From NCBI RefSeq assembly GCF_949769225.1, contig NZ_CATKPB010000004.1: a DNA stretch of 64,000 bases; one strand, given 5' to 3'. This document shows positions 17,136-25,431 of this stretch, piece by piece (positions within the stretch are counted from its first letter, which is position 1; each line of letters starts with the position of its first letter). The stretch comes from Peptoniphilus_A genitalis. GTDB lineage: Bacteria > Bacillota > Clostridia > Tissierellales > Peptoniphilaceae. The position numbers were made by a program, and so were the translations under genes. The notes under the pieces are model-generated. The model ran no database searches. It had not been told where the DNA came from and saw nothing but the letters and a program-made list of their open reading frames with translations.

Positions 17136-18356
17136 TTAATTTGCCCTTGAGGCCCTTAGGTAAAAGGGTATTGCCATTAATTGGGCAAGGATTGAAAGGC
17201 CAATCATAAGTGGAAGTGAGGCTGAATAGATTAGACCAAGGAGCCAGGACCCCAAGAACCAAAAAATTCCAAAGGAGCATTCAAAGATCCCATAGCCTGT
17301 GGCCCTGTTCTTCTTTGGAACCATGGAAGTGACAGCAGCCTTTAAGATTGACTCTTGGGCCCCCATCCCTATGCCCCAAAGGACTAGGCCAAATAAAATT
17401 GCAAGTTCACTTTTAAATCCAAAGATAAAGAAGGAGAAGGGGGCAGAAATTATTGTAGATATAACAAGGGCCCTCACACCTTTCTTGTCGTAGATGTGAC
17501 CAAAGACAAGGGCAGCTAGGGCATCCACTAACATGGCACCTGCGTATAAAAGTGGTAGGGTCTCTTGGCTTATAAATTTAAAATTTTCATAGCTTCCACC
17601 AAGTCCCACAAGATTTTTGGATATATGCATTATGACTAAGGCGTAGTCCATGAAGCCAAAGGCAAAAAGTGAAATCCCAAAAATATAATAAATAAAGGAC
17701 TTCTTCATGACAAAGGTCTCTTCCTTTTTTGTTTCTGGTTCAAAGGACTCTGGGTTTGGAAACTCCCTCTTAGTTACAAATAAAAGTAGGATTGTAATAA
17801 AACCTGGGATTGCCAAGAAGGCAAAGGCAGTCCTATAAATTTCAAAAGTTGTCCCCTTAGTCTTAAAAAGCATGACGAGATAAAGAAAGACTGGCCCCAA
17901 GAAAGCTCCAATTTGATCTAACATCTCTTGGATTCCAAAGGACTTGCCTACTCCCTCTTGGCTAGCAGCAAAGGACATGATAGTATCCTTGGCAGGCTTC
18001 TTGATTGCCTTACCCATTCTTTGGATTACAAGTAGTGCCGCAGCGGCAATCCAACCTCCTTCGCCCACAAGGGCAAGGGCAGGGACTGCTAAGATGTCTA
18101 ATATGTAGCCAAAGATTACCATGGGCCAATACTTTCTTGTCCTGTCAGTTATTTTTCCAAAGACATACCTCATGGAGTAGCCAATGAGTTCTCCAAGACC
18201 TGATATAAATCCAATGGTGCCTGCTGATGCACCAAGTAGGGCAAGGTAGGCTCCCCTAATGCTTGATGCCCCTTCATGGGTCATGTCTGAAAAGAGGCTT
18301 ACAATTCCAAATAAAATTATAAAGGTCATTGCCCTTGAAAATCTTTTTTCCTTCAT
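17136..18356 (-). CDS. MFS transporter
   Basis: A 406-residue major-facilitator protein with about 12 hydrophobic segments. The sequence DMTHEGASSIRGAYL near residue 25 and DRTRKYWP in the loop between segments 2 and 3 place it in the MFS_1 group. The substrate cannot be told from sequence. The ATG at 18356 lies about nine bases after TTTGGAG; the in-frame GTG upstream overlaps that element. A small membrane protein gene and a GNAT gene precede it closely on the same strand, so a three-gene transcript is likely. Confidence 0.85.
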   Translation of the reverse strand: MKEKRFSRAMTFIILFGIVSLFSDMTHEGASSIRGAYLALLGASAGTIGFISGLGELIGYSMRYVFGKITDRTRKYWPMVIFGYILDILAVPALALVGEGGWIAAAALLVIQRMGKAIKKPAKDTIMSFAASQEGVGKSFGIQEMLDQIGAFLGPVFLYLVMLFKTKGTTFEIYRTAFAFLAIPGFITILLLFVTKREFPNPESFEPETKKEETFVMKKSFIYYIFGISLFAFGFMDYALVIMHISKNLVGLGGSYENFKFISQETLPLLYAGAMLVDALAALVFGHIYDKKGVRALVISTIISAPFSFFIFGFKSELAILFGLVLWGIGMGAQESILKAAVTSMVPKKNRATGYGIFECSFGIFWFLGSWLLGLIYSASLPLMIGLSILAQLMAIPFYLRASRAN

Positions 18357-18388
18357 ATTCTTCACTCCAAAAATTACTTATAATAAAA

Positions 18389-18661
18389 TTATTTTCTCTT
18401 AAAAATAGTCACACCATTAATTAATATTGACCCAAGAGTGCATGCAAGCAAGGTCCCCCTTATTGTTGGTATTACATCAAGGGCACCAGCAATATCTTCC
18501 TTAATTAGAAAATTTGCCCCCATGTTATAAAAAGAAAAAATTGCAAGGCAGGTAAAGGCCATGCTGAGGAAGCAATCCTTAGAGGAGTCCAGGCCCCTTG
18601 ACCAAGCCAAGACATTCTTAGTTGCAAAAAATATTGCAATAAGTCCAAAAATAATTCCCAT
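18389..18661 (-). CDS. Small membrane protein of unknown function
   Basis: A 90-residue protein with three hydrophobic stretches (about 1-16, 29-50 and 65-85). No family was recognised. It starts 1 bp after the GNAT gene and ends 32 bp before the MFS gene, so it travels in the same transcript. The tight spacing and intact frame support a real gene. Confidence 0.65.
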   Translation of the reverse strand: MGIIFGLIAIFFATKNVLAWSRGLDSSKDCFLSMAFTCLAIFSFYNMGANFLIKEDIAGALDVIPTIRGTLLACTLGSILINGVTIFKRK

Positions 18662-18662
18662 C

Positions 18663-19202
18663 TTATCCTTCTTTCTTTAAAAATTCTTCTCTCGTAAGCA
18701 AGTTGACATTTACATCTCGCTTCTCATCCATGAGAGGAAGGTATTCGTCTCTTATTACTTTTTGAGGAATAAAGCCACACTTTTCTTGGACTCTCTTAGA
18801 TTTTTCATTTCCTGTGTAGTAGCCACACCAAACCTTGGTCATGCCCAAGTCGCAAAAAGCATGTCTCAAGATTTCTCTTGCAGCTTCAGGCATAAGTCCT
18901 CTTCCCCAAAATTTTTTGCCCAGCCAATAACCAAGCTCGCACTCATCATCCCTATCCGTGAGCTTTGTATTACCCCTTAACTTCAATTCAATTGCCCCTA
19001 TTGCCTCATTACTTTCTTTGAGAGCAAGTGCATAGGCTTCTTTTCCATTAAAAACATTTTTTATTGTCCTAAGGCTATCTTCAATAGTCTTGTGGGCAGG
19101 CCAACCTGCAACTGGTCCAACTTCAAGGTCCTTGGCATAGTCAAACAAGGACTCCGCATCATCAAGTGTCCATCTTCTAATAATAAGTCTTTCTGTCTCC
19201 AT
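18663..19202 (-). CDS. GNAT-family N-acetyltransferase (RimJ/RimL type)
   Basis: A 179-residue cytoplasmic acetyltransferase. It opens METERLIIRRW, the usual first strand of RimJ/RimL-like GNATs, and keeps the acetyl-CoA loop in LGKKFWGRGLMPEA near residue 95 and the NEKSKRVQEKCGF segment near 130. Targets in this group include ribosomal protein N-termini, small amines and antibiotics; none can be chosen here. It lies 4 bp downstream of the PH-like hypothetical gene and 1 bp upstream of the small membrane gene. Confidence 0.88.
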   Translation of the reverse strand: METERLIIRRWTLDDAESLFDYAKDLEVGPVAGWPAHKTIEDSLRTIKNVFNGKEAYALALKESNEAIGAIELKLRGNTKLTDRDDECELGYWLGKKFWGRGLMPEAAREILRHAFCDLGMTKVWCGYYTGNEKSKRVQEKCGFIPQKVIRDEYLPLMDEKRDVNVNLLTREEFLKKEG

Positions 19203-19206
19203 ATTT

Positions 19207-19623
19207 TTAAATCCTATTCCAATCCTTTGATTTTAATTCCATAAATCTCTCTTCATTGCCTTCAAAAATTTTGCCCTTGAAGTCAACTTCATACATGACC
19301 TTCTTGCCCAAGTGCCTTAGACTTATGATGGCCTTATTATTTTTCTCATCAACTTCAAAGTCTTCGATTTCATTCCAAGGCATGAGGTAGAAGTCCCTCT
19401 TTGTTGAATTTGAAATTTCACTTTCGTAAAGTCCCTTGGGGCTAAAGTAGAGGACAAAGGTCCTTGACGAATCCATAGTGTAGTAGAGATTACTTAGGAG
19501 CAACTTGCCCAGTCCTGTCTTTAGGTCATTGGCCTTAAAGGCTACTAGGTAGTTGTCCCTGTCTCCAAAAATTTTTTCAACCTTGTCACTAAATTCCTTC
19601 TTGTCATTAAATAATAATCCCAT
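19207..19623 (-). CDS. Hypothetical protein, possible PH-like fold
   Basis: A 138-residue soluble protein. The central part alternates beta-strand-like segments, with MPWNEIEDFEV followed by a strand pair, as in bacterial PH/GRAM-like domains; this is a fold guess only. The ATG at 19623 is used because the GTG four codons upstream falls in the ribosome-binding site (GTGAGG). It begins 8 bp after the stop of a small XRE regulator and is followed by the GNAT gene, so it belongs to that transcript. Confidence 0.6.
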   Translation of the reverse strand: MGLLFNDKKEFSDKVEKIFGDRDNYLVAFKANDLKTGLGKLLLSNLYYTMDSSRTFVLYFSPKGLYESEISNSTKRDFYLMPWNEIEDFEVDEKNNKAIISLRHLGKKVMYEVDFKGKIFEGNEERFMELKSKDWNRI

Positions 19624-19631
19624 AAAAAACC

Positions 19632-19844
19632 TCACTTAAATATAAAAACTTCCTTGATGTCTTTGCCCAAGACCTTGCAGATCTTGTAGGCTGTTTCAAG
19701 AGTTGGACTAATGGTGTTGTTCTCGTAGGCCATGATTGATCTCCTCTTGAGTCCCACCGCCTTGGCTAGCTTGTGTTGAGATAGTCCAAGCTCTTTCCTG
19801 TACTCAGCAATTTTATTTTCTATTACTACATTTTCTATTTCCAT
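19632..19844 (-). CDS. Small XRE-family HTH regulator
   Basis: A 70-residue Cro/C1-type helix-turn-helix protein; LSQHKLAKAVGLKRRSIMAYEN is the DNA-binding core, and there is no extra effector domain. It resembles the short chromosomal regulators of the YozG/Cro group. It heads a run with the PH-like hypothetical protein, GNAT, small membrane protein and MFS genes and may autoregulate it. No clear palindrome was found in front of it. Start ATG follows CAGGTGATTTA. Confidence 0.88.
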   Translation of the reverse strand: MEIENVVIENKIAEYRKELGLSQHKLAKAVGLKRRSIMAYENNTISPTLETAYKICKVLGKDIKEVFIFK

Positions 19845-20006
19845 TAAATCACCTGGCGTATTTGGTTACATTTATAGTACCAAAATTTGTTCGCAACTTC
19901 AATAATTTTTCCAAAGACCAATTGTCAAGTCAAATGCAAGACCTATGCTAAGAAACCAAAAAGTTTTCTTCTAGGCCCTGCCTCTTATGGTAAAACAAAA
20001 ATAATT

Positions 20007-20038
20007 AAAGGTGCCTAGAAAAATCTAAGCACCTTTTT
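20007..20038. terminator. Terminator of the metal ABC operon
   Basis: A 13-bp stem with one mismatch (AAAGGTGCCTAGA with TCTAAGCACCTTT), just beyond the DtxR-like stop codon, with T residues on both strands. Confidence 0.8.
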
Positions 20039-20441
20039 AATCTTCTAGATTTATATACACTTTTTGCCCATGGGGACATATTTTTGGATAGTTCAAATGT
20101 TTATTTAAGCTTTCCATTAGATTATCTCCTGTTGCATGCTCTAAGAGGTCAGCCTGGTCGTGGATTTCATCTTCGTCAAAGTCTAGAACTTTTTCTAAGA
20201 ACTGCTCCCATAACCTGTGGATGGAAATTAATTTTTTGGCGATTTTTTCCCCATCCCTTGTGAGATAAATTTTTTGATTTTCCACATAGACTAGGCCTTC
20301 TTCTGATAATTTTTTTATCATTTCTGTGACAGAAGGCTTGGAGACTTTTAAATAAAAACTAAGATCTTTATTTAGAGAGTAGCCTCTTTCTTCTATATCT
20401 TTAAAAATATTTTTTATATAATCTTCCTTGCTTGGGCTCAT
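20037..20441 (-). CDS. DtxR/MntR-family metal-dependent repressor
   Basis: A 134-residue repressor: winged helix in residues 1-60 and a metal-binding/dimerisation domain after it, with no SH3 domain, as in MntR. By alignment in mind with Bacillus MntR, the ligands Asp8, His77, Glu102 and His103 are kept (here D7, H in SIHRLWEQF, E and H in LLEHATG), Glu99 is Asp, but Glu11 is Lys. A CPHG segment near the C-terminus is shared with IdeR/DtxR proteins. It overlaps the end of the permease gene by 4 bp, making it the last gene of the metal ABC operon it presumably represses through the operator at 24147-24168. Confidence 0.9.
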   Translation of the reverse strand: MSPSKEDYIKNIFKDIEERGYSLNKDLSFYLKVSKPSVTEMIKKLSEEGLVYVENQKIYLTRDGEKIAKKLISIHRLWEQFLEKVLDFDEDEIHDQADLLEHATGDNLMESLNKHLNYPKICPHGQKVYINLED

Positions 20442-21550
20442 TTGATATTAAACTCCTCTAAAAGTGATGTATATTTATTATACCCCAAAGAAGTCAGCTC
20501 ATAAATCATTTTGTCAGGATTTAAATTTATGAGTTTTTTCTTAGTTAAATAGAAAATATTTTTATCAGTTGTTGCCTTGTCCCAATTTAAGTGCTTGGCT
20601 ATAGAGTCTGCACCAAGTTCTGCTTTCTCTTCTTCTCTTCCTTGGTGAGAACCTATGTGGATTAAAATAGAATAGGCCTTTATAAGCATCCTATTTTGAT
20701 GTCTTACATAAATTTGTCCAATCATTCCATTCTTGTTAAAGATTAAGACTAGTAAAAACACTAGACCTGCCATGGCGGCAGTTGTTCCTGACATAGAAAG
20801 GTTTAAATAAGTCGCCACTAAGAAGCCCAACATACAGTTTATAAAGGCAAATATTGCTGATAAGAAAAGCATCTTTTTTAAGTCTTTACTTATAATATAG
20901 GCAGTTGCACCAGGTGTAATAAAGAAGGATATTACAAGTATGGCGCCTACGCTGTCAAAGGAAATTACAGCACTTAATGATGCAAGGCTCATAAGGGCAT
21001 AAAACAATAACTTTGATGAAAAACCGCTTATACTTGCGAAGTCTGGATCAAAGCTTGTAACTTTTAACTCCTTAAAAAAGACCACTATAAATAAAGTATT
21101 TACAATAAACATTCCACTTGATAGGACTAAGGCCTTTGGAAGTTCAAAGCCTGAGATAGTTATTGTGTTAAGTGGTGCAAGTATTACTTCACCCATTAGG
21201 ACGACGTCAGTATCTAGGTGGACATTTCTTGCAAATTTTGTAATTAAAATTACTGCAAGGGCAAAGAAAAGTGGAAAGACTATCCCAACTGCATCGTCGT
21301 TTTTGACAAGTCCAGTGTTGGATAAGCTTTCTATTGCATATACAGTAATAAGCCCAAAGACTGCGGCTCCAAGTATTAACATAGGCGATTCAATGTCCTT
21401 AGTTATAAAGTATGCAAGGACTATACCTAAAAGGACAGAGTGACTAATGGCATCTGTTAGCATAGAAAGAGATCTAAGCATTAGGAAAGACCCAATCCCA
21501 GCGCAGCTTAGGGCTGTCATAAATAAAATAATAAAAATCATTATATTCAT
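20438..21550 (-). CDS. Metal ABC transporter permease with C-terminal winged-helix-like extension
   Basis: A 370-residue protein. Residues 1 to about 285 are a typical ABC-3 permease (TroC/D, MntB type) with eight or nine hydrophobic segments for Mn2+, Zn2+ or Fe2+ import. The remaining 85 residues, from HQNRMLIKAY, are soluble and read like a winged helix (IAKHLNWDKATTDKNIFYLTK), as seen in MntC-type Bacillus permeases and, in processed form, in chlamydial YtgCR. The downstream gene is a full DtxR repressor overlapping by 4 bp; the upstream permease overlaps by 4 bp. Whether the tail binds DNA or is cleaved is unknown. Confidence 0.88.
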   Translation of the reverse strand: MNIMIFIILFMTALSCAGIGSFLMLRSLSMLTDAISHSVLLGIVLAYFITKDIESPMLILGAAVFGLITVYAIESLSNTGLVKNDDAVGIVFPLFFALAVILITKFARNVHLDTDVVLMGEVILAPLNTITISGFELPKALVLSSGMFIVNTLFIVVFFKELKVTSFDPDFASISGFSSKLLFYALMSLASLSAVISFDSVGAILVISFFITPGATAYIISKDLKKMLFLSAIFAFINCMLGFLVATYLNLSMSGTTAAMAGLVFLLVLIFNKNGMIGQIYVRHQNRMLIKAYSILIHIGSHQGREEEKAELGADSIAKHLNWDKATTDKNIFYLTKKKLINLNPDKMIYELTSLGYNKYTSLLEEFNIK

Positions 21551-22428
21551 TTGTAGGTCCTCCTTCTCTTGTACTTCGCTATAAGGCCCCTAGGTCCAAA
21601 TAGAAGAGACAAAAAGGCAAGGCTTGTCATTATTACAATAATAGTCGCCCCTGTACTCATGCCGTCATAAACTGTTGATATATAGGTCCCAAGGACTGCA
21701 GAAAAGCCTCCAAGAGAACTTGCAATAGCCATTACCCTAAAGAAGTCGTTAGACCACTGTAAGGCTGCAATGGCAGGGACTATTAAGAGTGATGAAATTA
21801 AAATTGCTCCAACTATTTTAAGTCCTGTCCCAATTAAACTCATGGCAGAAATCATAATAACTGCATAGATAAATTTTTCGTTTATGCCAATGGTCTTGGC
21901 ATAGACTTCATCAAAGATAAAGACCTTGATCTCCTTATAAAACAAAGTTATGAGTAGTAAAACTGCAATAGAAATTACAAGAATAATTTTTACGTCAGTC
22001 TCCATCATGTAGGCAGCTTGACCAAATATATAGTTAGATAGGCCTGATTGAGATGCCCCCCTGTAGTTTGGGTTTCCTTGGATATGGGACTTAAGTGCCA
22101 TACCAAGGCCAAAGAAAGAGGATAGGACAATAGCTAAAATTGTATCAAGACCAAGCTTTGAATTCTTATTTATGACTTGAATTAAGATAAAGGCAATGGA
22201 TCCTGAGAAAATTGCTCCAAATAAAAGGATAACAGGATTTCTCGAAGAAAAAACCATAAAAGCAAGGACAAGACCTGGAAAGGCTGAGTGCCCTATGGCA
22301 TCACCTATGAGGGACTGCCCCTTCAAGACTGTAATAGTCCCCAAGGCAGCCGAAGAGATTGCCAGAAGTAGGGTCCCAATAGCTACAACTAAAAAGCTAT
22401 AGGAAGTTAAGACGTCAATTTTAAACAT
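21547..22428 (-). CDS. Metal ABC transporter permease
   Basis: A 293-residue ABC-3 family permease with about eight membrane segments, the second membrane subunit of the metal importer. It contains the family block VGAILISSLLIVPAI near residue 195. It overlaps the ATPase gene by 8 bp and the longer permease by 4 bp, so all are translated in coupled fashion. Two different permeases give the heterodimeric layout of Tro/Mts-like systems. Confidence 0.92.
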   Translation of the reverse strand: MFKIDVLTSYSFLVVAIGTLLLAISSAALGTITVLKGQSLIGDAIGHSAFPGLVLAFMVFSSRNPVILLFGAIFSGSIAFILIQVINKNSKLGLDTILAIVLSSFFGLGMALKSHIQGNPNYRGASQSGLSNYIFGQAAYMMETDVKIILVISIAVLLLITLFYKEIKVFIFDEVYAKTIGINEKFIYAVIMISAMSLIGTGLKIVGAILISSLLIVPAIAALQWSNDFFRVMAIASSLGGFSAVLGTYISTVYDGMSTGATIIVIMTSLAFLSLLFGPRGLIAKYKRRRTYK

Positions 22429-23146
22429 TTATCTCGCCTCCAAAGGCCCTTTCAATATTTTCCTTGGTAAATACTTCTGAGACCTTGCCTTGGGCAAGAA
22501 TCTTTTTATTTAAAATAACCAAGTGGTCAAAATATTTATCCACTGTATTTAAATCGTGGTGGACCACAATAGAGGTTTTTTTATTTCTCTGTGATTCCTT
22601 TAAAAAACCCATTATTATGCCTTCGGTTTTTTTGTCAACACCAGCAAGAGGTTCATCCATGAAAAATATGCTGGCATCAGATGCAATGGCGCGGGCTATA
22701 AAAACTCTTTGCTTTTGCCCTCCTGACAATTGAGAAATTTGCCTATTTTCAAATTCCGAAAGGCCAATTTTTTCTATAGCTGCTCTGGCAATTTCCTTGT
22801 CCTTCTTGCTAGGCCTTTTAATCCAGCCACAGTGGATATACCTTCCCATTAAGACAACGTCAAAAACAGTTGTAGGAAAGTCCCAGTTGACTGAAGAAGA
22901 TTGGGGGATATAGGCAATTTCTTTTTGAACTTCTTTTAAAGATTTGCCCATAATTTCAACCTTGCCAGATAAAATATTTTTAAGTCCCAAGATTCCCTTT
23001 AGAAGAGTTGATTTACCTGCTCCATTGGGACCAATAATTGCAGTGATGGAATTATTTATAAAATCCACATCATTATCCCAGATTACTGGCTTATCGTCAT
23101 AGGCTATTGTCAAGTCTTCAACCTTTATAATCACATCATTTTTCAA
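22421..23146 (-). CDS. Metal ABC transporter ATPase
   Basis: A 241-residue cytoplasmic ATPase. Walker A is GPNGAGKS, the signature is LSGGQ, Walker B ends FMDEP and the switch histidine lies in VVHHD. The upstream start is not fixed: a GTG at 23155 overlaps the AGGTG element, so the TTG at 23146, six bases after it, is preferred. It sits directly behind the solute-binding lipoprotein gene. Confidence 0.92.
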   Translation of the reverse strand: MKNDVIIKVEDLTIAYDDKPVIWDNDVDFINNSITAIIGPNGAGKSTLLKGILGLKNILSGKVEIMGKSLKEVQKEIAYIPQSSSVNWDFPTTVFDVVLMGRYIHCGWIKRPSKKDKEIARAAIEKIGLSEFENRQISQLSGGQKQRVFIARAIASDASIFFMDEPLAGVDKKTEGIIMGFLKESQRNKKTSIVVHHDLNTVDKYFDHLVILNKKILAQGKVSEVFTKENIERAFGGEINV

Positions 23147-23155
23147 TTTAATCAC

Positions 23156-24109
23156 CTATTTTAAATTATCCACGATTAAATCAATGTTGTGCTTATACAT
23201 ATCAATAAAATTATCTCCAGCTTGTCCTTCTGGTGCTAGGGAGTCAGAGAAAAGTTCGTGGCCTTCTCCACTAATAACTTTTACATCAAAGCCCTTAGCA
23301 GCACATAGCTCCTTTAACTTTTCCATTCTTGCAGGGTCAGTAGTTGATTCAGCAAAAATTGCAGGAACTTTTTTCTCAACTATAAAGTTAGCAGTTTTTT
23401 CAATATCTTTATTCGCAACTTCAGAGTCAGTTGAAACACCTTGAGGAGCAACAACTTTAATATTATAAGCTCTTGAGAAATAATTAAAAGCGTCATGAGG
23501 AGTTATTAGATACCTATTTGCATCTGGAATTTCATCAAGCTTTTTCTTGTTGTATTCATCAAGTTCATCAAGCTTTGCTAAGTAATTTTTTAAATTTTCT
23601 TCAATTTCAGCCTTGTGGTCAGGTACTAAGTCAGAAAGAGCCTTGGCAGCATTTTCTGTAGCCATCTTGTAGAGGGAAATATCGAACCAGAAGTGAGGGT
23701 CAACAATAATTTCTCCATCTTGGTCCATTTCTCCAAGCTTTTCTTTTGGGAAGTTTTTTGAAAGATTTACACCAGATTTTTCTAGAATATCTACCATCTT
23801 TCCTTCAAAGTGAAGACCGTGGAATAAAACCAGGTCAGCCTTTTCAATTTTCTTAGCATCATTAGTCTTTGGAATATAAAGGTGTGGGTCTTCCCCTGCT
23901 GGAATGATTAAATCAATATCAACAAAATCTCCAGCAAGAGTCTTTGTCATGTCGTATAAAAAAGAAGTAGTAACAGTAACTTTTTTCTTTCCTGTATCTT
24001 GTGTCTGTCTTTGACTATTACTTTTTGAATTAGCATTAGCATCATTAGCCTTTGGCGTACAAGCCGTCAAACAAAGCATAAGTGCCAGTGCTAAAAATAT
24101 TTTTTTCAT
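23156..24109 (-). CDS. Metal-binding lipoprotein of an ABC importer (TroA/MntA/ZnuA family)
   Basis: A 317-residue solute-binding protein with a lipoprotein signal (lipobox LTAC, Cys17). The cluster A-I fold ligands are visible: H in GEDPHLYIP, H in FHGLHFEG, and H in VDPHFWFD. A further H in ITPHDAF and the acidic AEST segment lie nearby. There is no long His-rich loop, so Mn2+ or Fe2+ is somewhat more likely than Zn2+. It is the first gene of a five-gene unit (binding protein, ATPase, two permeases, repressor) driven by a strong promoter. Start ATG follows AAAGGAG. Confidence 0.92.
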   Translation of the reverse strand: MKKIFLALALMLCLTACTPKANDANANSKSNSQRQTQDTGKKKVTVTTSFLYDMTKTLAGDFVDIDLIIPAGEDPHLYIPKTNDAKKIEKADLVLFHGLHFEGKMVDILEKSGVNLSKNFPKEKLGEMDQDGEIIVDPHFWFDISLYKMATENAAKALSDLVPDHKAEIEENLKNYLAKLDELDEYNKKKLDEIPDANRYLITPHDAFNYFSRAYNIKVVAPQGVSTDSEVANKDIEKTANFIVEKKVPAIFAESTTDPARMEKLKELCAAKGFDVKVISGEGHELFSDSLAPEGQAGDNFIDMYKHNIDLIVDNLK

Positions 24110-24146
24110 AAATTTCTCCTTTAAATTTAAAATTGATAAACTTACA

Positions 24147-24168
24147 TTAATTAGGCGATCCTAACTAA
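24147..24168 (-). promoter_or_regulatory. Candidate DtxR/MntR-type operator
   Basis: A 22-bp inverted repeat (arms TTAATTAGG and CCTAACTAA around CGAT, one mismatch per arm pair). The core TTAGGnnnnCCTAA resembles DtxR-type boxes. It lies just downstream of the -10 hexamer, over the expected start point of the metal ABC operon, where bound repressor would block transcription. Confidence 0.75.
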
Positions 24169-24169
24169 G

Positions 24170-24198
24170 ATTATAAAAATACCTAGTAAAATTGTCAA
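24170..24198 (-). promoter_or_regulatory. Promoter of the metal ABC operon
   Basis: Both hexamers match the sigma-A consensus exactly on the minus strand: TTGACA at 24193-24198 and TATAAT at 24170-24175, separated by 17 bases. Confidence 0.9.
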
Positions 24199-24224
24199 CT
24201 ATAATTTATATATGTAGGTCAAAT

Positions 24225-24247
24225 AAAAAAGAGAGCTTATGCTCTCT
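24225..24247 (-). terminator. Terminator behind the coding remnant
   Basis: Minus-strand stem AGAGAGC/GCTCTCT, four-base loop and T6 run. It follows the remnant frame at 24257-24367. Confidence 0.85.
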
Positions 24248-24256
24248 TGTAATTGA

Positions 24257-24367
24257 TTATTTGAAGGCATTCTGTAAAGTTCCGAAACAATATCCGCTTT
24301 CCCCTTCATGATCTAGTCTGTCTGACTCTACTACATCTGCCTCCCAGTGACCTAACTCTTGCCTCGT
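24257..24367 (-). pseudogene. Coding remnant, possibly from an IS30-type transposase
   Basis: A 36-codon open stretch bounded by TAG and TAA, with no start codon, and visibly richer in G and C than its surroundings. Its peptide begins TRQELGHWEADVV; GHWExD is the block seen at the start of the catalytic core of IS30-family transposases, and a GYCFGTL segment follows. The match is short and from memory. If right, this is a scrap of a dead element; otherwise it is an unassigned gene end. The frame ends just before a good terminator. Confidence 0.4.
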
Positions 24368-24470
24368 CTATATTTCTTTATTGAGAATTATTTAGTATAA
24401 CTTCCTCTACTAACTTTTATTTTAGATGAATTCCTCTTGTGTTGCTCTTCTTAGGATAAATTTTCCATTA

Positions 24471-24495
24471 AAAAATCAGTGATTTCCATCACTGA
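24471..24495 (-). terminator. Terminator of the 285-residue membrane protein gene
   Basis: Perfect 8-bp stem TCAGTGAT/ATCACTGA with a four-base loop and a T run on the minus strand; it overlaps the stop codon. Confidence 0.88.
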
Positions 24496-25346
24496 CTCTT
24501 TATTTTTTCAAAGGTCCTTCCACCATCTTTTGAAATGTAAGTGGTCTTATTATTATTTATGTCATTGAATTCCAAATGGATGACGCCATCCTTATCCATC
24601 CTTCCAGAAGCTTTTGGACTTGTTTCTTCAAGTTCAGATAAAAATTTCATCTTGTCGCCAGAAATTTTTACGAGGAACCAGCGTGACCTTGCCCCTGCCC
24701 TGTCAACTTCTAAGAGACCGTAGTCAGAATTTTCTATCTTTATGGCGTCAGAGGCTTCAAAGTTTTTTAAAACTTCTTCCTTATTATCTTTTACTTCCTT
24801 TAAATCTTGATTTTTATTTTCTTCCTCTGGTCTCTCACCATCAAGGCCTTCCCTTCCATAAATCAAAATTTTTAAAATATCCCTTGCATCATCGTCCTCA
24901 ATCTTATTTAAATCAGCAAAGGTATTTTTAATTTCATCTTCACTTAGCTTATCCATGGTGATGAAGTTTTTTCTGTAGACTTCATAAACTGGGTCAAACC
25001 AGCCAACATTTAAGATGTAAAAATTTTCATTATCATAGGCAACTTGTCGATTTTCTTTGCCAGCAAAAGCAAATGCCATAAGTATATAAGCCATTGAGAT
25101 GATACAAAGTCCTATTAAGATTAGACCCACAAGGACCTTTAAGTACTTGTTAAACTTAAAATTTAAAATCTTATAAATGGATAAAATTTGTAGGCCAAAG
25201 AAAACTAAAAAGCTAAGACCAAGTATGATGTTGTTAATCATTGGAATAAATTCAATTTTATTAATTAAAATTAAGGCCCCAAGTACTTGACCAAAGGAAA
25301 GTAAGTAAAGAAAAATATATAAAAATTTTTTATTTTTTAAGGTCAT
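24489..25346 (-). CDS. Membrane protein of unknown function
   Basis: A 285-residue protein with three N-terminal membrane segments (about 8-28, 39-61 and 71-95) and a soluble C-terminal domain of about 190 residues, acidic around 170-195. The last part (RMDKDGVIHLEFNDINNNKTTYISKDGG) reads like a beta-rich lobe such as a repeat of sialidase/BNR type (SKDGGRTF), but one copy is not enough to call it. It stands alone between terminators. Confidence 0.65.
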   Translation of the reverse strand: MTLKNKKFLYIFLYLLSFGQVLGALILINKIEFIPMINNIILGLSFLVFFGLQILSIYKILNFKFNKYLKVLVGLILIGLCIISMAYILMAFAFAGKENRQVAYDNENFYILNVGWFDPVYEVYRKNFITMDKLSEDEIKNTFADLNKIEDDDARDILKILIYGREGLDGERPEEENKNQDLKEVKDNKEEVLKNFEASDAIKIENSDYGLLEVDRAGARSRWFLVKISGDKMKFLSELEETSPKASGRMDKDGVIHLEFNDINNNKTTYISKDGGRTFEKIKSQ

Positions 25347-25399
25347 AGGCTCCTCCTAATAATCTTTTCTTACATTATAAGTAATTCAAAAAAATTTGC

Positions 25400-25427
25400 A
25401 AAAAAATTAGGAGAACTTGTCTCCTAA
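25400..25427 (-). terminator. Terminator of the PaaI-like gene
   Basis: Minus-strand 8-bp stem TTAGGAGA/TCTCCTAA, five-base loop and T6 run. Confidence 0.88.
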
Positions 25428-25431
25428 TAAT

